25,105 nucleotides of DNA from Actinomycetes bacterium (lineage in GTDB: Bacteria; Actinomycetota; Acidimicrobiia; Acidimicrobiales; UBA8190), in the NCBI GenBank assembly GCA_021798135.1, contig JAJZYI010000008.1, forward strand, positions 1 through 25,105, given 5' to 3'. Positions 8,962 to 16,900 of this stretch are shown here, in pieces. A program made the position numbers and the translations under genes. A model generated the notes under the pieces. That model ran no database searches and was not told where the DNA came from. It worked only from the letters and a program-made list of their open reading frames with translations. The number at the start of each line of letters is the position of its first letter. The stretch's first letter is position 1.

Positions 8962-8967
8962 TAGCGT
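8962..8967 (+). promoter_or_regulatory. Candidate -10 (TAGCGT) for the split-barrel gene
   Basis: TAGCGT fits the actinobacterial TANNNT pattern. A transcript starting about seven bases later would have a short leader containing GGGAGG (9000-9005), favouring the ATG at 9010. No -35 element is recognisable. Confidence 0.35.
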
Positions 8968-9009
8968 CGTCCGGCACCAGCTTGCGGCTCCATGGCACCG
9001 GGAGGGTCG

Positions 9010-9564
9010 ATGGGGAGGATCGGGACGACCGTCGACGGGCGCACGGCGTCGTTCGTCGCGGCCCAGCCGGTGTTCTTCGTGGCCACCGCGCCGCTCGACC
9101 CCGCCGGCCACGTGAACTGCTCGCCCAAGGGGAACCGGGGGGAGCTCGCCGTCCTCGACGAGCGCCGGGTCGCCTACCTGGACCAGACCGGGAGCGGGAT
9201 CGAGACGGTCGCCCACCTGCGCGAGAACGGCCGGATCGTGCTCATGGTCTGTGCCTTCGCCGGCCCGCCGCGCATCGTGCGCCTGCACGGGCAGGGCGAG
9301 GTGGTGCCGGCCGGGACCCCGCGCTTCGCCGAGCTGCGGCCCCGTTTCGCCGCGCCGCCGTCGGCGGACGTGGGGGCGCGGGCGGTGGTCGTCGTCACGG
9401 TGGAGCGGGTGTCCGACTCCTGCGGGTACGGCGTGCCGCTCATGGCGTTCGAGGGGCATCGCGACACCATGCAGAACTGGACGGACCGCAAGGGACCCGA
9501 CGGCATCGCCGCCTACCAGGCGGAGCGGAACGCCTCGAGCATCGACGGGCTCCCCGGGCTCTGA
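9010..9564 (+). CDS. Pyridoxamine 5'-phosphate oxidase-family (split-barrel flavin) protein
   Basis: This protein of about 184 residues has the N-terminal pattern of a large family of FMN- or F420-binding split-barrel proteins: a short helix (TASFVAAQPVFFVATAP), then GHVNCSPKG, then an NGRIVLMVCAFAGPPRIVRLHG strand pair, broken by one variable loop. The substrate is unknown; family members include oxidoreductases of small aromatic compounds, and few are true PNP oxidases. I prefer the ATG at 9010 because GGGAGG lies just before it and because its N-terminus matches the usual family length. An ATG six codons earlier (8992) is possible. The gene stands alone between the atp operon and the convergent glpX. 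Confidence 0.8.
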   Translation: MGRIGTTVDGRTASFVAAQPVFFVATAPLDPAGHVNCSPKGNRGELAVLDERRVAYLDQTGSGIETVAHLRENGRIVLMVCAFAGPPRIVRLHGQGEVVPAGTPRFAELRPRFAAPPSADVGARAVVVVTVERVSDSCGYGVPLMAFEGHRDTMQNWTDRKGPDGIAAYQAERNASSIDGLPGL

Positions 9565-9591
9565 GCCGCTCGACCCGCCGGGCCCCGGGAG

Positions 9592-9615
9592 GGCGGCGAG
9601 GCGATCCTCGCCGCC
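9592..9615 (+). terminator. Perfect 10-bp hairpin with tetraloop
   Basis: GGCGGCGAGG (9592-9601) pairs with CCTCGCCGCC (9606-9615) around the loop CGAT. It begins 28 bases after the split-barrel gene's stop, and glpX converges from the other side. This is the clearest terminator-like structure in the window, though without a U-tract. Confidence 0.6.
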
Positions 9616-9655
9616 GGTCGAAGGGCCACGCGTGCGGCCACCGCCCCACAGCCCG

Positions 9656-9688
9656 GCAGCCTCACCAGGCTGCGAGGGCGATCCTCGC
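9656..9688 (-). terminator. Two overlapping hairpins after glpX
   Basis: GCAGCCT/AGGCTGC (9656-9673, loop CACC) and GCGAGG/CCTCGC (9672-9688, loop GCGAT) overlap by two bases, so only one can form at a time. The second repeats the sequence of the 9592-9615 hairpin imperfectly. They lie immediately after the glpX stop on its strand. Confidence 0.45.
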
Positions 9689-9690
9689 CG

Positions 9691-10686
9691 TCAGTCGAAG
9701 GCGATGGTGCTGAACTCGCGGAGCTTGCCCAGCGAGTGGCGGGCGCTCACCAGGCGGACCGTCCCCGACCGGGAGCGCATCACGAGCGACTGGGTGGTGG
9801 CGCCGAAGTCGTGGTACCGGACGCCCTGCAGCAATTCGCCGTCGGTGATGCCGGTCGCGGCGAAGAAGCAGTTGTTGCCGCTCACCAGGTCGTCCGTGGT
9901 GAGCACGGCGTCGAGGTCGTAGCCGGCCTCGTCCGCCGCCCGGCGCTCGTCGTCGTCGCGGACGACGAGCCGGCCCTGGATCTCCCCGCCCATCGACTTG
10001 AGCGCCGCGGCGGCCAGCACCCCCTCGGGGGTGCCCCCGGTCCCGAGCAGCACGTCGACGCCGGACTCCGGCCATGCCGTGGAGATGGCTCCGGCGACGT
10101 CGCCGTCGGTGATGAGGCGGATGCGGGCACCGCTGGAACGGACCTCGGCGATGAGACCGGCGTGGCGGTCGCGGTCGAGGATGACGACGGTGACGTCGCG
10201 CACCGACTTGCCCAGCGCCTTGGCGACGGCCTCGAGGTTCTCGGTCGGCGACCGGCGGATGTCCACGGCCCCCGCCGCCTTCGGGCCGACGGCCAGCTTC
10301 TCCATGTACACGCACGGGCCCGGGTCGAACATGGTGCCGCGCTCGGACACGGCGATGACGGCGAGCGCACCGCCGCGGCCCAGTGAGGTCGGCGTGGTGC
10401 CGTCGATCGGGTCGACGGCGATGTCCACCTGGGGCGGCGAGCCGTCGCCGATGCGCTCCCCGTTGAACAGCATGGGGGCTCGGTCCTTCTCGCCCTCGCC
10501 GATGACGACGATGCCGTCCATCTGCACGGTGTCGAGGACGACACGCATGGCGTTGACGGCAGCACCGTCCGCGCCGTTCTTGTCCCCTCGCCCCATCCAC
10601 CTGCCGGCGGCCATGGCAGCTGCTTCGGTCACCCGCACCAGCTCCATGGCGAGGTTGCGGTCGGGTGCCTGTCGTTCGGGTCCCAC
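9691..10686 (-). CDS. glpX: Fructose-1,6-bisphosphatase, class II
   Basis: This enzyme removes the 1-phosphate of fructose 1,6-bisphosphate in gluconeogenesis. The 331-residue protein shows the GlpX metal-site motifs MDGIVVIGEGEKDRAPMLFNGE (split here as DGIVVIGEGEKD and PMLFNGE) and DIAVDPIDGTT, as well as TGGTPEGVL and the substrate-contact segment LDRDRH. Family alignments usually begin with RNLALELVRVTEAAA, and this protein has RNLAMELVRVTEAAA at residues 10-24. I therefore chose the GTG at 10684-10686 rather than the later ATG at residue 14. No ribosome binding site precedes it, but a -10 hexamer ends six bases upstream, suggesting a leaderless mRNA. No class I enzyme is encoded here. 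The gene diverges from murA. Confidence 0.95.
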   Translation of the reverse strand: MGPERQAPDRNLAMELVRVTEAAAMAAGRWMGRGDKNGADGAAVNAMRVVLDTVQMDGIVVIGEGEKDRAPMLFNGERIGDGSPPQVDIAVDPIDGTTPTSLGRGGALAVIAVSERGTMFDPGPCVYMEKLAVGPKAAGAVDIRRSPTENLEAVAKALGKSVRDVTVVILDRDRHAGLIAEVRSSGARIRLITDGDVAGAISTAWPESGVDVLLGTGGTPEGVLAAAALKSMGGEIQGRLVVRDDDERRAADEAGYDLDAVLTTDDLVSGNNCFFAATGITDGELLQGVRYHDFGATTQSLVMRSRSGTVRLVSARHSLGKLREFSTIAFD

Positions 10687-10698
10687 GGGACGACCATA
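10687..10698 (-). promoter_or_regulatory. Candidate leaderless promoter of glpX (-10 TATGGT)
   Basis: On the - strand TATGGT (10698-10693) is followed by six bases and then the GTG start. The expected transcription start coincides with the start codon. It shares an 84-bp intergenic region with the divergent murA promoter. Confidence 0.5.
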
Positions 10699-10757
10699 AC
10701 GCGGACAAGGCGCCATCGGCTCGGCCGGGGCCGGAGCGGTGCGCCCCCGGCATCGGC

Positions 10758-10763
10758 CATACT
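10758..10763 (+). promoter_or_regulatory. Candidate leaderless promoter of murA (-10 CATACT)
   Basis: CATACT lies seven bases before the GTG start of murA. It departs from TANNNT at its first base but matches TATAAT at four of six positions. No ribosome binding site is visible. Confidence 0.4.
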
Positions 10764-10770
10764 GGGCGCC

Positions 10771-12072
10771 GTGGGGCACGGAGGGTCGGACGCCGACCGG
10801 TTCGTCGTCCGGCCGCGCGGCCCGCTGTCGGGCGCCGTCCGGGCCGGTGGGGCGAAGAACAGCGCGCTCAAGCTCATGGCCGCCTGCCTGCTGGCCGAGG
10901 GCAGGCACGTCCTGGCCGGCGTGCCGCGCATCGCGGACGTCGAGATCATGGCCGACGTCCTGCGCGCCACGGGTGCCGCCGTGTCCCGGCTCGACCCCGC
11001 GCCCGGCGCGGGCGAGCCCGGCGACCTGGTGGTGGACGTCCCCGCCACCCTGCACCCGGAGGCGCCCTACGAGCTCGTGGAGAAGATGCGGGCGTCGATC
11101 GTGGTGCTCGGCCCGCTCCTGGCGCGCTGCGGGCGGGCCCGGGTGTCGATGCCCGGGGGCGACGACTTCGGCCACCGACCCATCGACATGCACCTGTCTG
11201 GCCTGGGGGCCATGGGCGTGACGTTCGACACCGTGCACGGCTACGTGGAGGGCACCGTCGAGGGCGGCGGGCCGCTGGTCGGAGCCCACGTCGTGCTCGA
11301 GTACCCGAGCCACACGGTCACCGACAACCTGCTCATGGCCGCGGCCAGGTCCAAGGGCACCACCGTGATCGACAACGCGGCGCGCGAGCCCGAGGTGCGC
11401 GACCTCGCCGACGCGCTGCGGTCGATGGGGGCGACGATCCGCGGTGCGGGCACGTCGACGATCGAGGTGGAGGGAGCCGGGGAGCTCCGCCCGATGCGCC
11501 ACCGGGTGGTGGCCGACCGCGTGGTGGCCGCCACCTTCCTGGCTGCGGTGGGGATCGCCGGCGGCGAGGTCGTCGTCACGGACGCCCGCGTGGAGCACAT
11601 GGACATGCTCCTGCGCAAGCTGCGGGACATGGGCCTGGAGGTCGAGCACGGCCCCGGCGGCCTGCGTGCAGCGTCCACCGGCCGGGTCCGCAGCGTGGAC
11701 GTGTCCACGCTCCCGTACCCCGGTGTCGCCACCGACTACAAGCCCTTCCTGGTGGCGATGCTGACGGTGGCCGACGGCGTCGGGATCGTCACCGAGAACC
11801 TCTTCTCGGGCCGCTTCCGCTACGTCGACGAGCTGCGGCGCATGGGCGCCGACATCCGGACGGAGGGCCACCATGCCGTGGTCCGCGGGGTGGAGCGCCT
11901 GTCGGGCGCCCCCGTGCGGGCCACGGACCTCCGGGCGGGTGCCGCCCTGGTGCTGGCGGGCCTGGCGGCCGACGGCGAGACCGTCGTGGCCGACGCCCAC
12001 CACGTCGACCGCGGCTACGACGACTTCGCCGGCAAGCTGCGCTCCCTCGGCGCCGACGTCCGGCGCGCCTGA
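10771..12072 (+). CDS. murA: UDP-N-acetylglucosamine 1-carboxyvinyltransferase, Asp-type
   Basis: MurA transfers enolpyruvate from PEP to UDP-GlcNAc, the first committed step of peptidoglycan synthesis, in the cytoplasm. The 433-residue protein has the substrate-binding AGGAKNSALKLMAA (25-38, Lys29), KMRASIVVLGPLLAR (105-119) and the active-site loop SMPGGDDFGHRPIDMH (126-141). The loop position that is Cys115 in E. coli is Asp131 here. Mycobacterium tuberculosis MurA has the same change, which leaves the enzyme active but prevents alkylation by fosfomycin. The later YPGVATDYKPF and RFRYVDELRRMGADI segments are typical. The GTG start has a -10 hexamer but no ribosome binding site. Confidence 0.96.
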   Translation: MGHGGSDADRFVVRPRGPLSGAVRAGGAKNSALKLMAACLLAEGRHVLAGVPRIADVEIMADVLRATGAAVSRLDPAPGAGEPGDLVVDVPATLHPEAPYELVEKMRASIVVLGPLLARCGRARVSMPGGDDFGHRPIDMHLSGLGAMGVTFDTVHGYVEGTVEGGGPLVGAHVVLEYPSHTVTDNLLMAAARSKGTTVIDNAAREPEVRDLADALRSMGATIRGAGTSTIEVEGAGELRPMRHRVVADRVVAATFLAAVGIAGGEVVVTDARVEHMDMLLRKLRDMGLEVEHGPGGLRAASTGRVRSVDVSTLPYPGVATDYKPFLVAMLTVADGVGIVTENLFSGRFRYVDELRRMGADIRTEGHHAVVRGVERLSGAPVRATDLRAGAALVLAGLAADGETVVADAHHVDRGYDDFAGKLRSLGADVRRA

Positions 12073-12080
12073 GGGCCCGG

Positions 12081-12199
12081 TCCGGCCGGCCTGGCGTTCC
12101 GGCCGGCCTGGCGTTCCGGCCGGCCTGGCGTTCCGGCCGGCCTGGCGTTCCGGCCGGCCTGGCGCTTCAGCCGGCCTGGCGCTTCAGCCGGGCTGCCCG
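12081..12199. repeat. 17-bp minisatellite between murA and desaturase
   Basis: Seven 17-bp units run head to tail. Four are exact (12081-12148, unit TCCGGCCGGCCTGGCGT), one differs in its last base, and two have TTCAGCC at the front. Each unit contains the palindrome CCGGCCGG, so the array can fold many ways and may double as a terminator for the two converging genes. The last unit contains the stop codon of the desaturase (12184-12186). Confidence 0.95.
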
Positions 12200-13098
12200 A
12201 CGGGCGTCGGACCCCGGAGGCTGGCGAAGCGCTGACCGGCCTGGCGGACCGACTCGACGTGCTCGAACAGCTCGTCCCGGGCGCGTTCGGCCTCGGCGGA
12301 GAGCCCCTCGAGCTTGTCGATCTTCCACTGCCGGAAGACGACCGGCTCCAGTACGTGGTCGTGGTAGATCGAGAAGTCGAAGATGCCCGCCGTGGCGATG
12401 GCGAAGGCGTGCCGCTTGAACCCGGGCATCCCCGTCCCCGGCATCTCGAAGTTCTTCACGCGCCGGGAGGCGGCGATCACCATGGCGTCGGGGTCGAGGA
12501 CCAGCGCGGCCGCTCCGAGGTCCTTGTAGAAGAGGTAGTGGAGGTTCTCGTCGGCGGCGACCTGCGCCAGCATCGCCTTGCCGCTCGGGTCGCCGATGGC
12601 CAGGCCGGTGTTGCGGTGCGCGACCCGGGTGGCCAGCTCCTGGAACGTGACGTAGGCCAGCCCCTCGGGGACGCTCGTGATCGTCTCGGGGAACCAGCCG
12701 GTGCTGAGCTGCGCCATGCGCGACCGCTCCAGGTGCACCGGGTCGATGACCCGGTTGACCGTCACCCAGTCGCGGATGGCGGTGGAGTGGCGGTCCTCCT
12801 CGGCTGTCCAGCGCCGGCTCCACTCGCCCCAGGGCCCGTCGACCCCGCCGAAGCACCGGTGCAGCGCCAGGGTGTAGTAGGGCAGGTTGTCCTCGGTCAG
12901 CAGGTTCGTGTACAGGGCGCTGCGGACGCCCCGGCTCGTCGCGAACTCGTCCTCCGACCAGGTCCACCCGGGCTCGAAGTCGCGCCCGCGCGACCAGGGC
13001 GTGCTCTGGTGCGGGAACCACTCCTTCGCCATGCCGAGATGCCGTTCCAGCAGGCGCTCGACCTCGGGCACCAATTCGAGGTACATCGCGTCGGACAC
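12184..13098 (-). CDS. Acyl-[acyl-carrier-protein] desaturase (DesA type)
   Basis: This soluble di-iron enzyme introduces a double bond into acyl-ACP using O2 and ferredoxin. The 304-residue protein resembles mycobacterial DesA1/DesA2 throughout. Iron ligands in the family pattern are visible: Glu69 in LTEDNLPYY, Glu101 and His104 in TAEEDRH, the Glu of FQELATRVAHRNT, and Glu and His in AADENLHYLFYKD. I chose the GTG at 13096-13098, which has AGGGGGTGG a few bases upstream. An ATG four codons later (MYLELVPE) is possible. The frame stays open far upstream, but that part is Arg/Pro low-complexity and overlaps meaB. The stop lies in the neighbouring minisatellite, so repeat changes could alter its last residues. 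The 235-bp region before it, shared with meaB, shows nothing else I can name. Confidence 0.92.
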   Translation of the reverse strand: MSDAMYLELVPEVERLLERHLGMAKEWFPHQSTPWSRGRDFEPGWTWSEDEFATSRGVRSALYTNLLTEDNLPYYTLALHRCFGGVDGPWGEWSRRWTAEEDRHSTAIRDWVTVNRVIDPVHLERSRMAQLSTGWFPETITSVPEGLAYVTFQELATRVAHRNTGLAIGDPSGKAMLAQVAADENLHYLFYKDLGAAALVLDPDAMVIAASRRVKNFEMPGTGMPGFKRHAFAIATAGIFDFSIYHDHVLEPVVFRQWKIDKLEGLSAEAERARDELFEHVESVRQAGQRFASLRGPTPVGQPG

Positions 13099-13316
13099 CG
13101 TTCCACCCCCCTGGCCCGGGCCGGTGCGGCCACGGGTAGTCCCCCCGGACCCCGGACGGGCCGGGGCCGCCCCGGGCGCGAGCCCGGGAACCGCCAGCCT
13201 AGCAACGCGTCCGGCCGGTTTGCGCCGTGCGTGAGCCCCCGGTCGCGCCGTCGGTGGTGGCGGTGCGGGTGACGATCCTGGCGCCCGGCGGGTTGGTGGC
13301 GCGTGCGCGTGTCCCG

Positions 13317-13322
13317 TACGCT
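13317..13322 (+). promoter_or_regulatory. Candidate -10 (TACGCT) of meaB
   Basis: TACGCT lies 11 bases before the meaB ATG, so a transcript from here would have a leader of only about four or five bases. The hexamer is identical to those before mnmA and ligA. Confidence 0.45.
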
Positions 13323-13333
13323 TCGCCACCACG

Positions 13334-14446
13334 ATGGCTGACCGACCCCTCCACGCGGACCCGACCGCCGCGCCGGCCGGCGGGGCCGGCACCGGCCCGG
13401 CGCCGGGTGCCCGGCGCGACGATCCCGCCGGGCTGCTCGCCGCTGCCGGCCGGGGCGACCGCCGCTCACTCGCCCGGCTCCTCACCATGGTCGAGACCGG
13501 CGGCGAGCGCGGCCGCGCCGTCGCAGCGCTCGCGTACCGCTCGGGCGCCGAGCCGCGCACGGTCGGGATCACCGGCGCCCCCGGTGCGGGCAAGTCCACC
13601 CTGACCGGCAGGCTCATCGCCCAGGCCCGCTCGGGCGGCGTCGACCGGCTCGCCGTCGTGGCGGTCGACCCGACGTCGCCGTTCAGCGGCGGCGCGGTGC
13701 TCGGCGACCGCGTCCGCATGCAGGACCATGCCCTCGACGAGGGCGTCTACATCCGCTCGATGGCCACCCGGGGCCACCTGGGCGGCCTGTCGCTGGCCGT
13801 GCCGGAGGCCGTCCGCGTGCTCGGCGCCGCCGGCGTGGGGCTCGTCCTGGTCGAGACCGTCGGGGTCGGCCAGGTGGAGGTCGAGGTGGCGTCGGCCACC
13901 GACACCACCGTGGTCGTGGTCAACCCCCGCTGGGGCGACGCCATCCAGGCGAACAAGGCAGGCCTGATGGAGATCGCCGACATCTTCGTCGTGAACAAGG
14001 CCGACATGCCCGGCGCACGCGAGACGGTCGCCGACCTGCAGCAGATGCTCGACCTGAGCGGGGCGGGCCACCACCCGGCCGGCGGGCACGGCGGGGCCGA
14101 GCCGAGCGCCTGGCGCCCGCCGGTGGTCGAGACGGTGGCGGCGACCGGCGACGGCGTCGCCGACCTGTGGGCGGCGGTCGTCGACCACCAGCGCCACCTG
14201 GACGAGACCGGTGGCCTGGCGGAGCGGCGCCGCCGCCGCCTGGAGGCCGAGCTCCACCGTGTGCTCGACGCCCGCATCGCCGCCGAGGTGGCCGAGCTGG
14301 CCCGCGGGGACCTCGCCGGGGTGCGGCAGGCCGTGCTGGCGCACGAGATCGACCCGTACGCCGCGGCGGACCGCCTGCTCGGCGAGGTCGGGCGCCGGGC
14401 GAGCACCGGGCGTCACGTCAGCGTCCCCGAGCCGCCCGACCGATGA
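13334..14446 (+). CDS. meaB: MeaB-type GTPase, methylmalonyl-CoA mutase chaperone
   Basis: This G3E-family GTPase loads and protects the cobalamin cofactor of methylmalonyl-CoA mutase or a related acyl-CoA mutase. The 370-residue protein has the P-loop GAPGAGKST (81-89), the MeaB segment VDPTSPFSGGAVLGDRVRM (111-129), the switch motif ETVGVGQ (174-180) and the guanine-specificity motif NKAD (221-224). Residues 1-30 are Ala/Pro/Gly-rich and probably disordered, and a Gly/His-rich loop interrupts the chain at about 242-258. No mutase gene is in the window, so the partner is encoded elsewhere. Confidence 0.93.
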   Translation: MADRPLHADPTAAPAGGAGTGPAPGARRDDPAGLLAAAGRGDRRSLARLLTMVETGGERGRAVAALAYRSGAEPRTVGITGAPGAGKSTLTGRLIAQARSGGVDRLAVVAVDPTSPFSGGAVLGDRVRMQDHALDEGVYIRSMATRGHLGGLSLAVPEAVRVLGAAGVGLVLVETVGVGQVEVEVASATDTTVVVVNPRWGDAIQANKAGLMEIADIFVVNKADMPGARETVADLQQMLDLSGAGHHPAGGHGGAEPSAWRPPVVETVAATGDGVADLWAAVVDHQRHLDETGGLAERRRRRLEAELHRVLDARIAAEVAELARGDLAGVRQAVLAHEIDPYAAADRLLGEVGRRASTGRHVSVPEPPDR

Positions 14447-14471
14447 CGGCGCGCCCCGGGCCGCGGCGGTC

Positions 14472-15848
14472 GTGGCCGTTGCCGTGACCAGCGGCGTCAC
14501 GGACCGCGCCGCGCTGGCCCGCCTGGTGGCCGCGTACGTGGCCCGGCGGCCGGGGTGGGCGCCGGCCGCCGCCGGCACGCCGCGGGTGCTCGACGCGGTG
14601 TCCCTGGTGGCCGGGCGGCCGGGCGTGCTCGACGTGGTGGCGGCGCTCGGCGGCGAGCAGGTCCACGTGGCGCTGGGTCTGCGCCCGCTCGGCGACGAGG
14701 CGCGCTTCCTCCAAGGCACCGACGACCCCGTCCTCGGCCTGTGCGAGGACGCCGACGGCCTGGCCGTGGCGTTCGACGCGACCGGTGACGAGCACACCGC
14801 CACCGCCCTGCTCGAGGCGGTCGCCGGCATGCCGACGAGCGCGTCGTGGGCGCATCGGGCGCCGCCGACCGAGACGTCGGTGACCGTCGCGTTCGACGAC
14901 CTGATCGGGCTGACCGTCTTCGACCGGCTGACCGAGGGCGGCGCCAGGTGGATGAGCCTGGTGCAGTCGCTCGACGACGCCGGGTTCGGCCACCTCCCCG
15001 CACCCGTCGCCTTCTGGCGACGCGGCCCGTACCACCTCGGCCTGGTGCGCGAGATCCTGCCCGCGGCCACGTCTGGGTGGGCGGTGGCCCTGGGCTCGGT
15101 CCGTGACCTGCTCGTGTCGGGGGCCGCTCCGGAGGAGGCGCCGGGCGACTTCGCCACGGAGGCCGAGCGCCTCGGGACCATGGTGGCGCGGCTGCACCTC
15201 GCCCTGGAGCGCGTGTACGGCCGGCGCCACGGCGACGTGGCCGCCTGGTCGGCGGCCGTGGCCGCGTCCGTGCGGACGGGCGCGCCCCACCTGGCCGAGC
15301 GCGACGACGTGCGGCGGGTGCTCGACGACCTGGCCACCCTGCCCGTCCCCTGCCTGGCCATCGAGACCCACGGGGACCTGCACCTCGGCCGGGTCGTCCG
15401 GACGGACCGGGGCTGGTTCCTGGCCGACGGGCCGGACGGGGACCGGGCATGGCCGGGCGCCGCTCCGGGTGCCGCGGCGGGCGTGCTCGCCGGCACCTTC
15501 CGCTCGCCGCTGGCCGACGTCGCCGACATGCTGTGGTCCTTCGGGCACGCCGCCGCGGTCGCCGTCGCCGAGCAGGCGCCCGCCGATGCCGACGTCGTGC
15601 AGCGAGCGCCCGGGGCCCCGGGCAGCGTCGCGGCCGTCGCCGGCGCCGACGCCGCTGCGGCCCGCCTGGCGGCCCGCCGCCTGGCCGACGCGTGGGAGCG
15701 CCGCAACCGCCGCGCCTTCATCGGCGGCTACCTGGCGGTGCCCGGCATCGGCGGGCTCGTGCCGCCGGTCCGCCACGCGCTCCGCACCGTGACCTCGGCG
15801 TTCGAGCTGGAGCAGTCGGTGCGCCGTTCGCGCACGACGGGCGCCTGA
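14472..15848 (+). CDS. Maltokinase-fold protein (aminoglycoside phosphotransferase superfamily)
   Basis: The second half resembles actinobacterial maltokinase (Mak/Pep2), which makes maltose 1-phosphate for GlgE. It has the catalytic-loop motif HGDLHLG (300-306, Asp302) and SPLADVADMLWSFGHAA, matching the SPxRDVAGMLRSFDYAA region of Mak. The N-terminal half fits the Mak cap domain in length. The next metal-binding motif, DFEGEP in Mak, reads DGPDGD (319-324). The Asp is kept, but the following Phe and Glu are lost or shifted by one residue. It may act on another sugar or be a pseudokinase. No glgE or treS is present here. The start is unsure: GTG at 14472 or 14484, neither with a good ribosome binding site. 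It follows meaB by 25 bases and is probably cotranscribed. Confidence 0.72.
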   Translation: MAVAVTSGVTDRAALARLVAAYVARRPGWAPAAAGTPRVLDAVSLVAGRPGVLDVVAALGGEQVHVALGLRPLGDEARFLQGTDDPVLGLCEDADGLAVAFDATGDEHTATALLEAVAGMPTSASWAHRAPPTETSVTVAFDDLIGLTVFDRLTEGGARWMSLVQSLDDAGFGHLPAPVAFWRRGPYHLGLVREILPAATSGWAVALGSVRDLLVSGAAPEEAPGDFATEAERLGTMVARLHLALERVYGRRHGDVAAWSAAVAASVRTGAPHLAERDDVRRVLDDLATLPVPCLAIETHGDLHLGRVVRTDRGWFLADGPDGDRAWPGAAPGAAAGVLAGTFRSPLADVADMLWSFGHAAAVAVAEQAPADADVVQRAPGAPGSVAAVAGADAAAARLAARRLADAWERRNRRAFIGGYLAVPGIGGLVPPVRHALRTVTSAFELEQSVRRSRTTGA

Positions 15849-15851
15849 CCC

Positions 15852-15914
15852 CGGGCAGGGCCGGCGGGGCCCGAAGGCCGGGCAGGGCCGGCGGCGCCGG
15901 CGGGGCCCGAAGGC
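15852..15914. repeat. Direct repeat between maltokinase-like gene and galT
   Basis: A GC-rich unit beginning CCGGGCAGGGCCGGCGG and ending GGCCCGAAGG occurs twice in a row (about 15852-15877 and 15878-15912). The second copy has an extra nine bases, CGCCGGCGG, in the middle. It fills nearly the whole 71-bp gap between two convergent genes. Confidence 0.7.
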
Positions 15915-15919
15915 CTGGC

Positions 15920-16900
15920 TCAGGCGGGGACGCCGACCCGGAGCTCTTCGGCGGCCTGCTCGGGGGCGACGATGTTGATGAGCACGCCGGTGCCGAGCTC
16001 GAAGCCGGCGAGCGTGGTCAGCTTCGGCCAGACGTGCACGTGCCAGTGGTAGGGCTCGTGGGCGCGGTACGGGGCCGAGTGGAACACCAGGTTGTAGGCC
16101 ACGTCGCCGATCCGGCCGCGCAGCTGGTGGAGCACGGAGCGCAGCGCCCGCCCCACCGCCACCAGGTCGGGCATGCTGGCGCGGTAGAGGTGCGGCGAGT
16201 GGGCCCGCGGGATGACGAGCATCTCGAAGGGCATGCCGCTCCAGAACGGGCACACCACCAGGACCCGCTCGTCCGCGTACACCACTCGGTGCCTGGCGTC
16301 CTCCTCGGCGTCCGCAGTGGTGCACAGCAGGCACCTGCCGGCGAACCTGGCGAAGCCGGCCTGCTCCTCGGCCAGCTCGCGCGGGACGAAGGACATGCCG
16401 AGCAGCTGGCCGTGCGGGTGCTCCAGCGACGCTCCGGCTTCGCGTCCGGCGTTGACGATGGCCTGGCTGTAGCGCAGCGTCGGCACGGCCGAGTGCTCCT
16501 CGATCCGGTCGCGGATGGCGGCCATCACCAGGCCCGCCTGGTCCTCGCTGATGGAGTCCCAGCCGTCGGTGTGGGAGGGCGACAGCACGAGGACCTCGTG
16601 GATGCCGCCGGCCGTCGCCTGGGTGAAGACCGGGCCGCGGTGCTCCACGACGAACGGGTCGTCGCCCTCGAAGGCGGGGTAGAGGTTGGGGACCACGCGC
16701 ACCGACCACGAGCCCGACGCGCCGTACGTCTCGAGGGCGGGTGGCGACGCCTCCTCGTTGCCCGGGCAGAACGGGCACGGTCGGCTCGTGTCCGCCTGCA
16801 CCGGAGCCAGGCGGGGGGAGAAGGCCGACGGGCGCTCGGCCCGCTCGATGTTCACCACGACCCAACGTCCCGTCAGGGGGTCGAGGCGGAGCTGGTTCAT
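15920..16900 (-). CDS. galT: Galactose-1-phosphate uridylyltransferase
   Basis: GalT exchanges UMP between UDP-glucose and galactose 1-phosphate in the Leloir pathway. The 326-residue protein has the zinc site CPFC (42-45) with His110 in LSPSH, and the active-site HPHGQ (161-165), where His163 is the expected uridylylated nucleophile. A second HIT-like half contains YHWHVHVWPKL near the C-terminus. Length and motifs fit the HIT-superfamily GalT. The ATG at 16898-16900 follows a GGGGG stretch on the - strand; the upstream extension of the frame is low-complexity. No galK or galE is nearby. It could instead act on another sugar phosphate, as some family members do, but the motifs are canonical. 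Confidence 0.92.
   Translation of the reverse strand: MNQLRLDPLTGRWVVVNIERAERPSAFSPRLAPVQADTSRPCPFCPGNEEASPPALETYGASGSWSVRVVPNLYPAFEGDDPFVVEHRGPVFTQATAGGIHEVLVLSPSHTDGWDSISEDQAGLVMAAIRDRIEEHSAVPTLRYSQAIVNAGREAGASLEHPHGQLLGMSFVPRELAEEQAGFARFAGRCLLCTTADAEEDARHRVVYADERVLVVCPFWSGMPFEMLVIPRAHSPHLYRASMPDLVAVGRALRSVLHQLRGRIGDVAYNLVFHSAPYRAHEPYHWHVHVWPKLTTLAGFELGTGVLINIVAPEQAAEELRVGVPA

Noticed and set aside
12184..13719. Extended desaturase start beyond 13098
   Set aside because: The extra N-terminus is low-complexity and lies antisense to meaB. The family begins near the chosen GTG.
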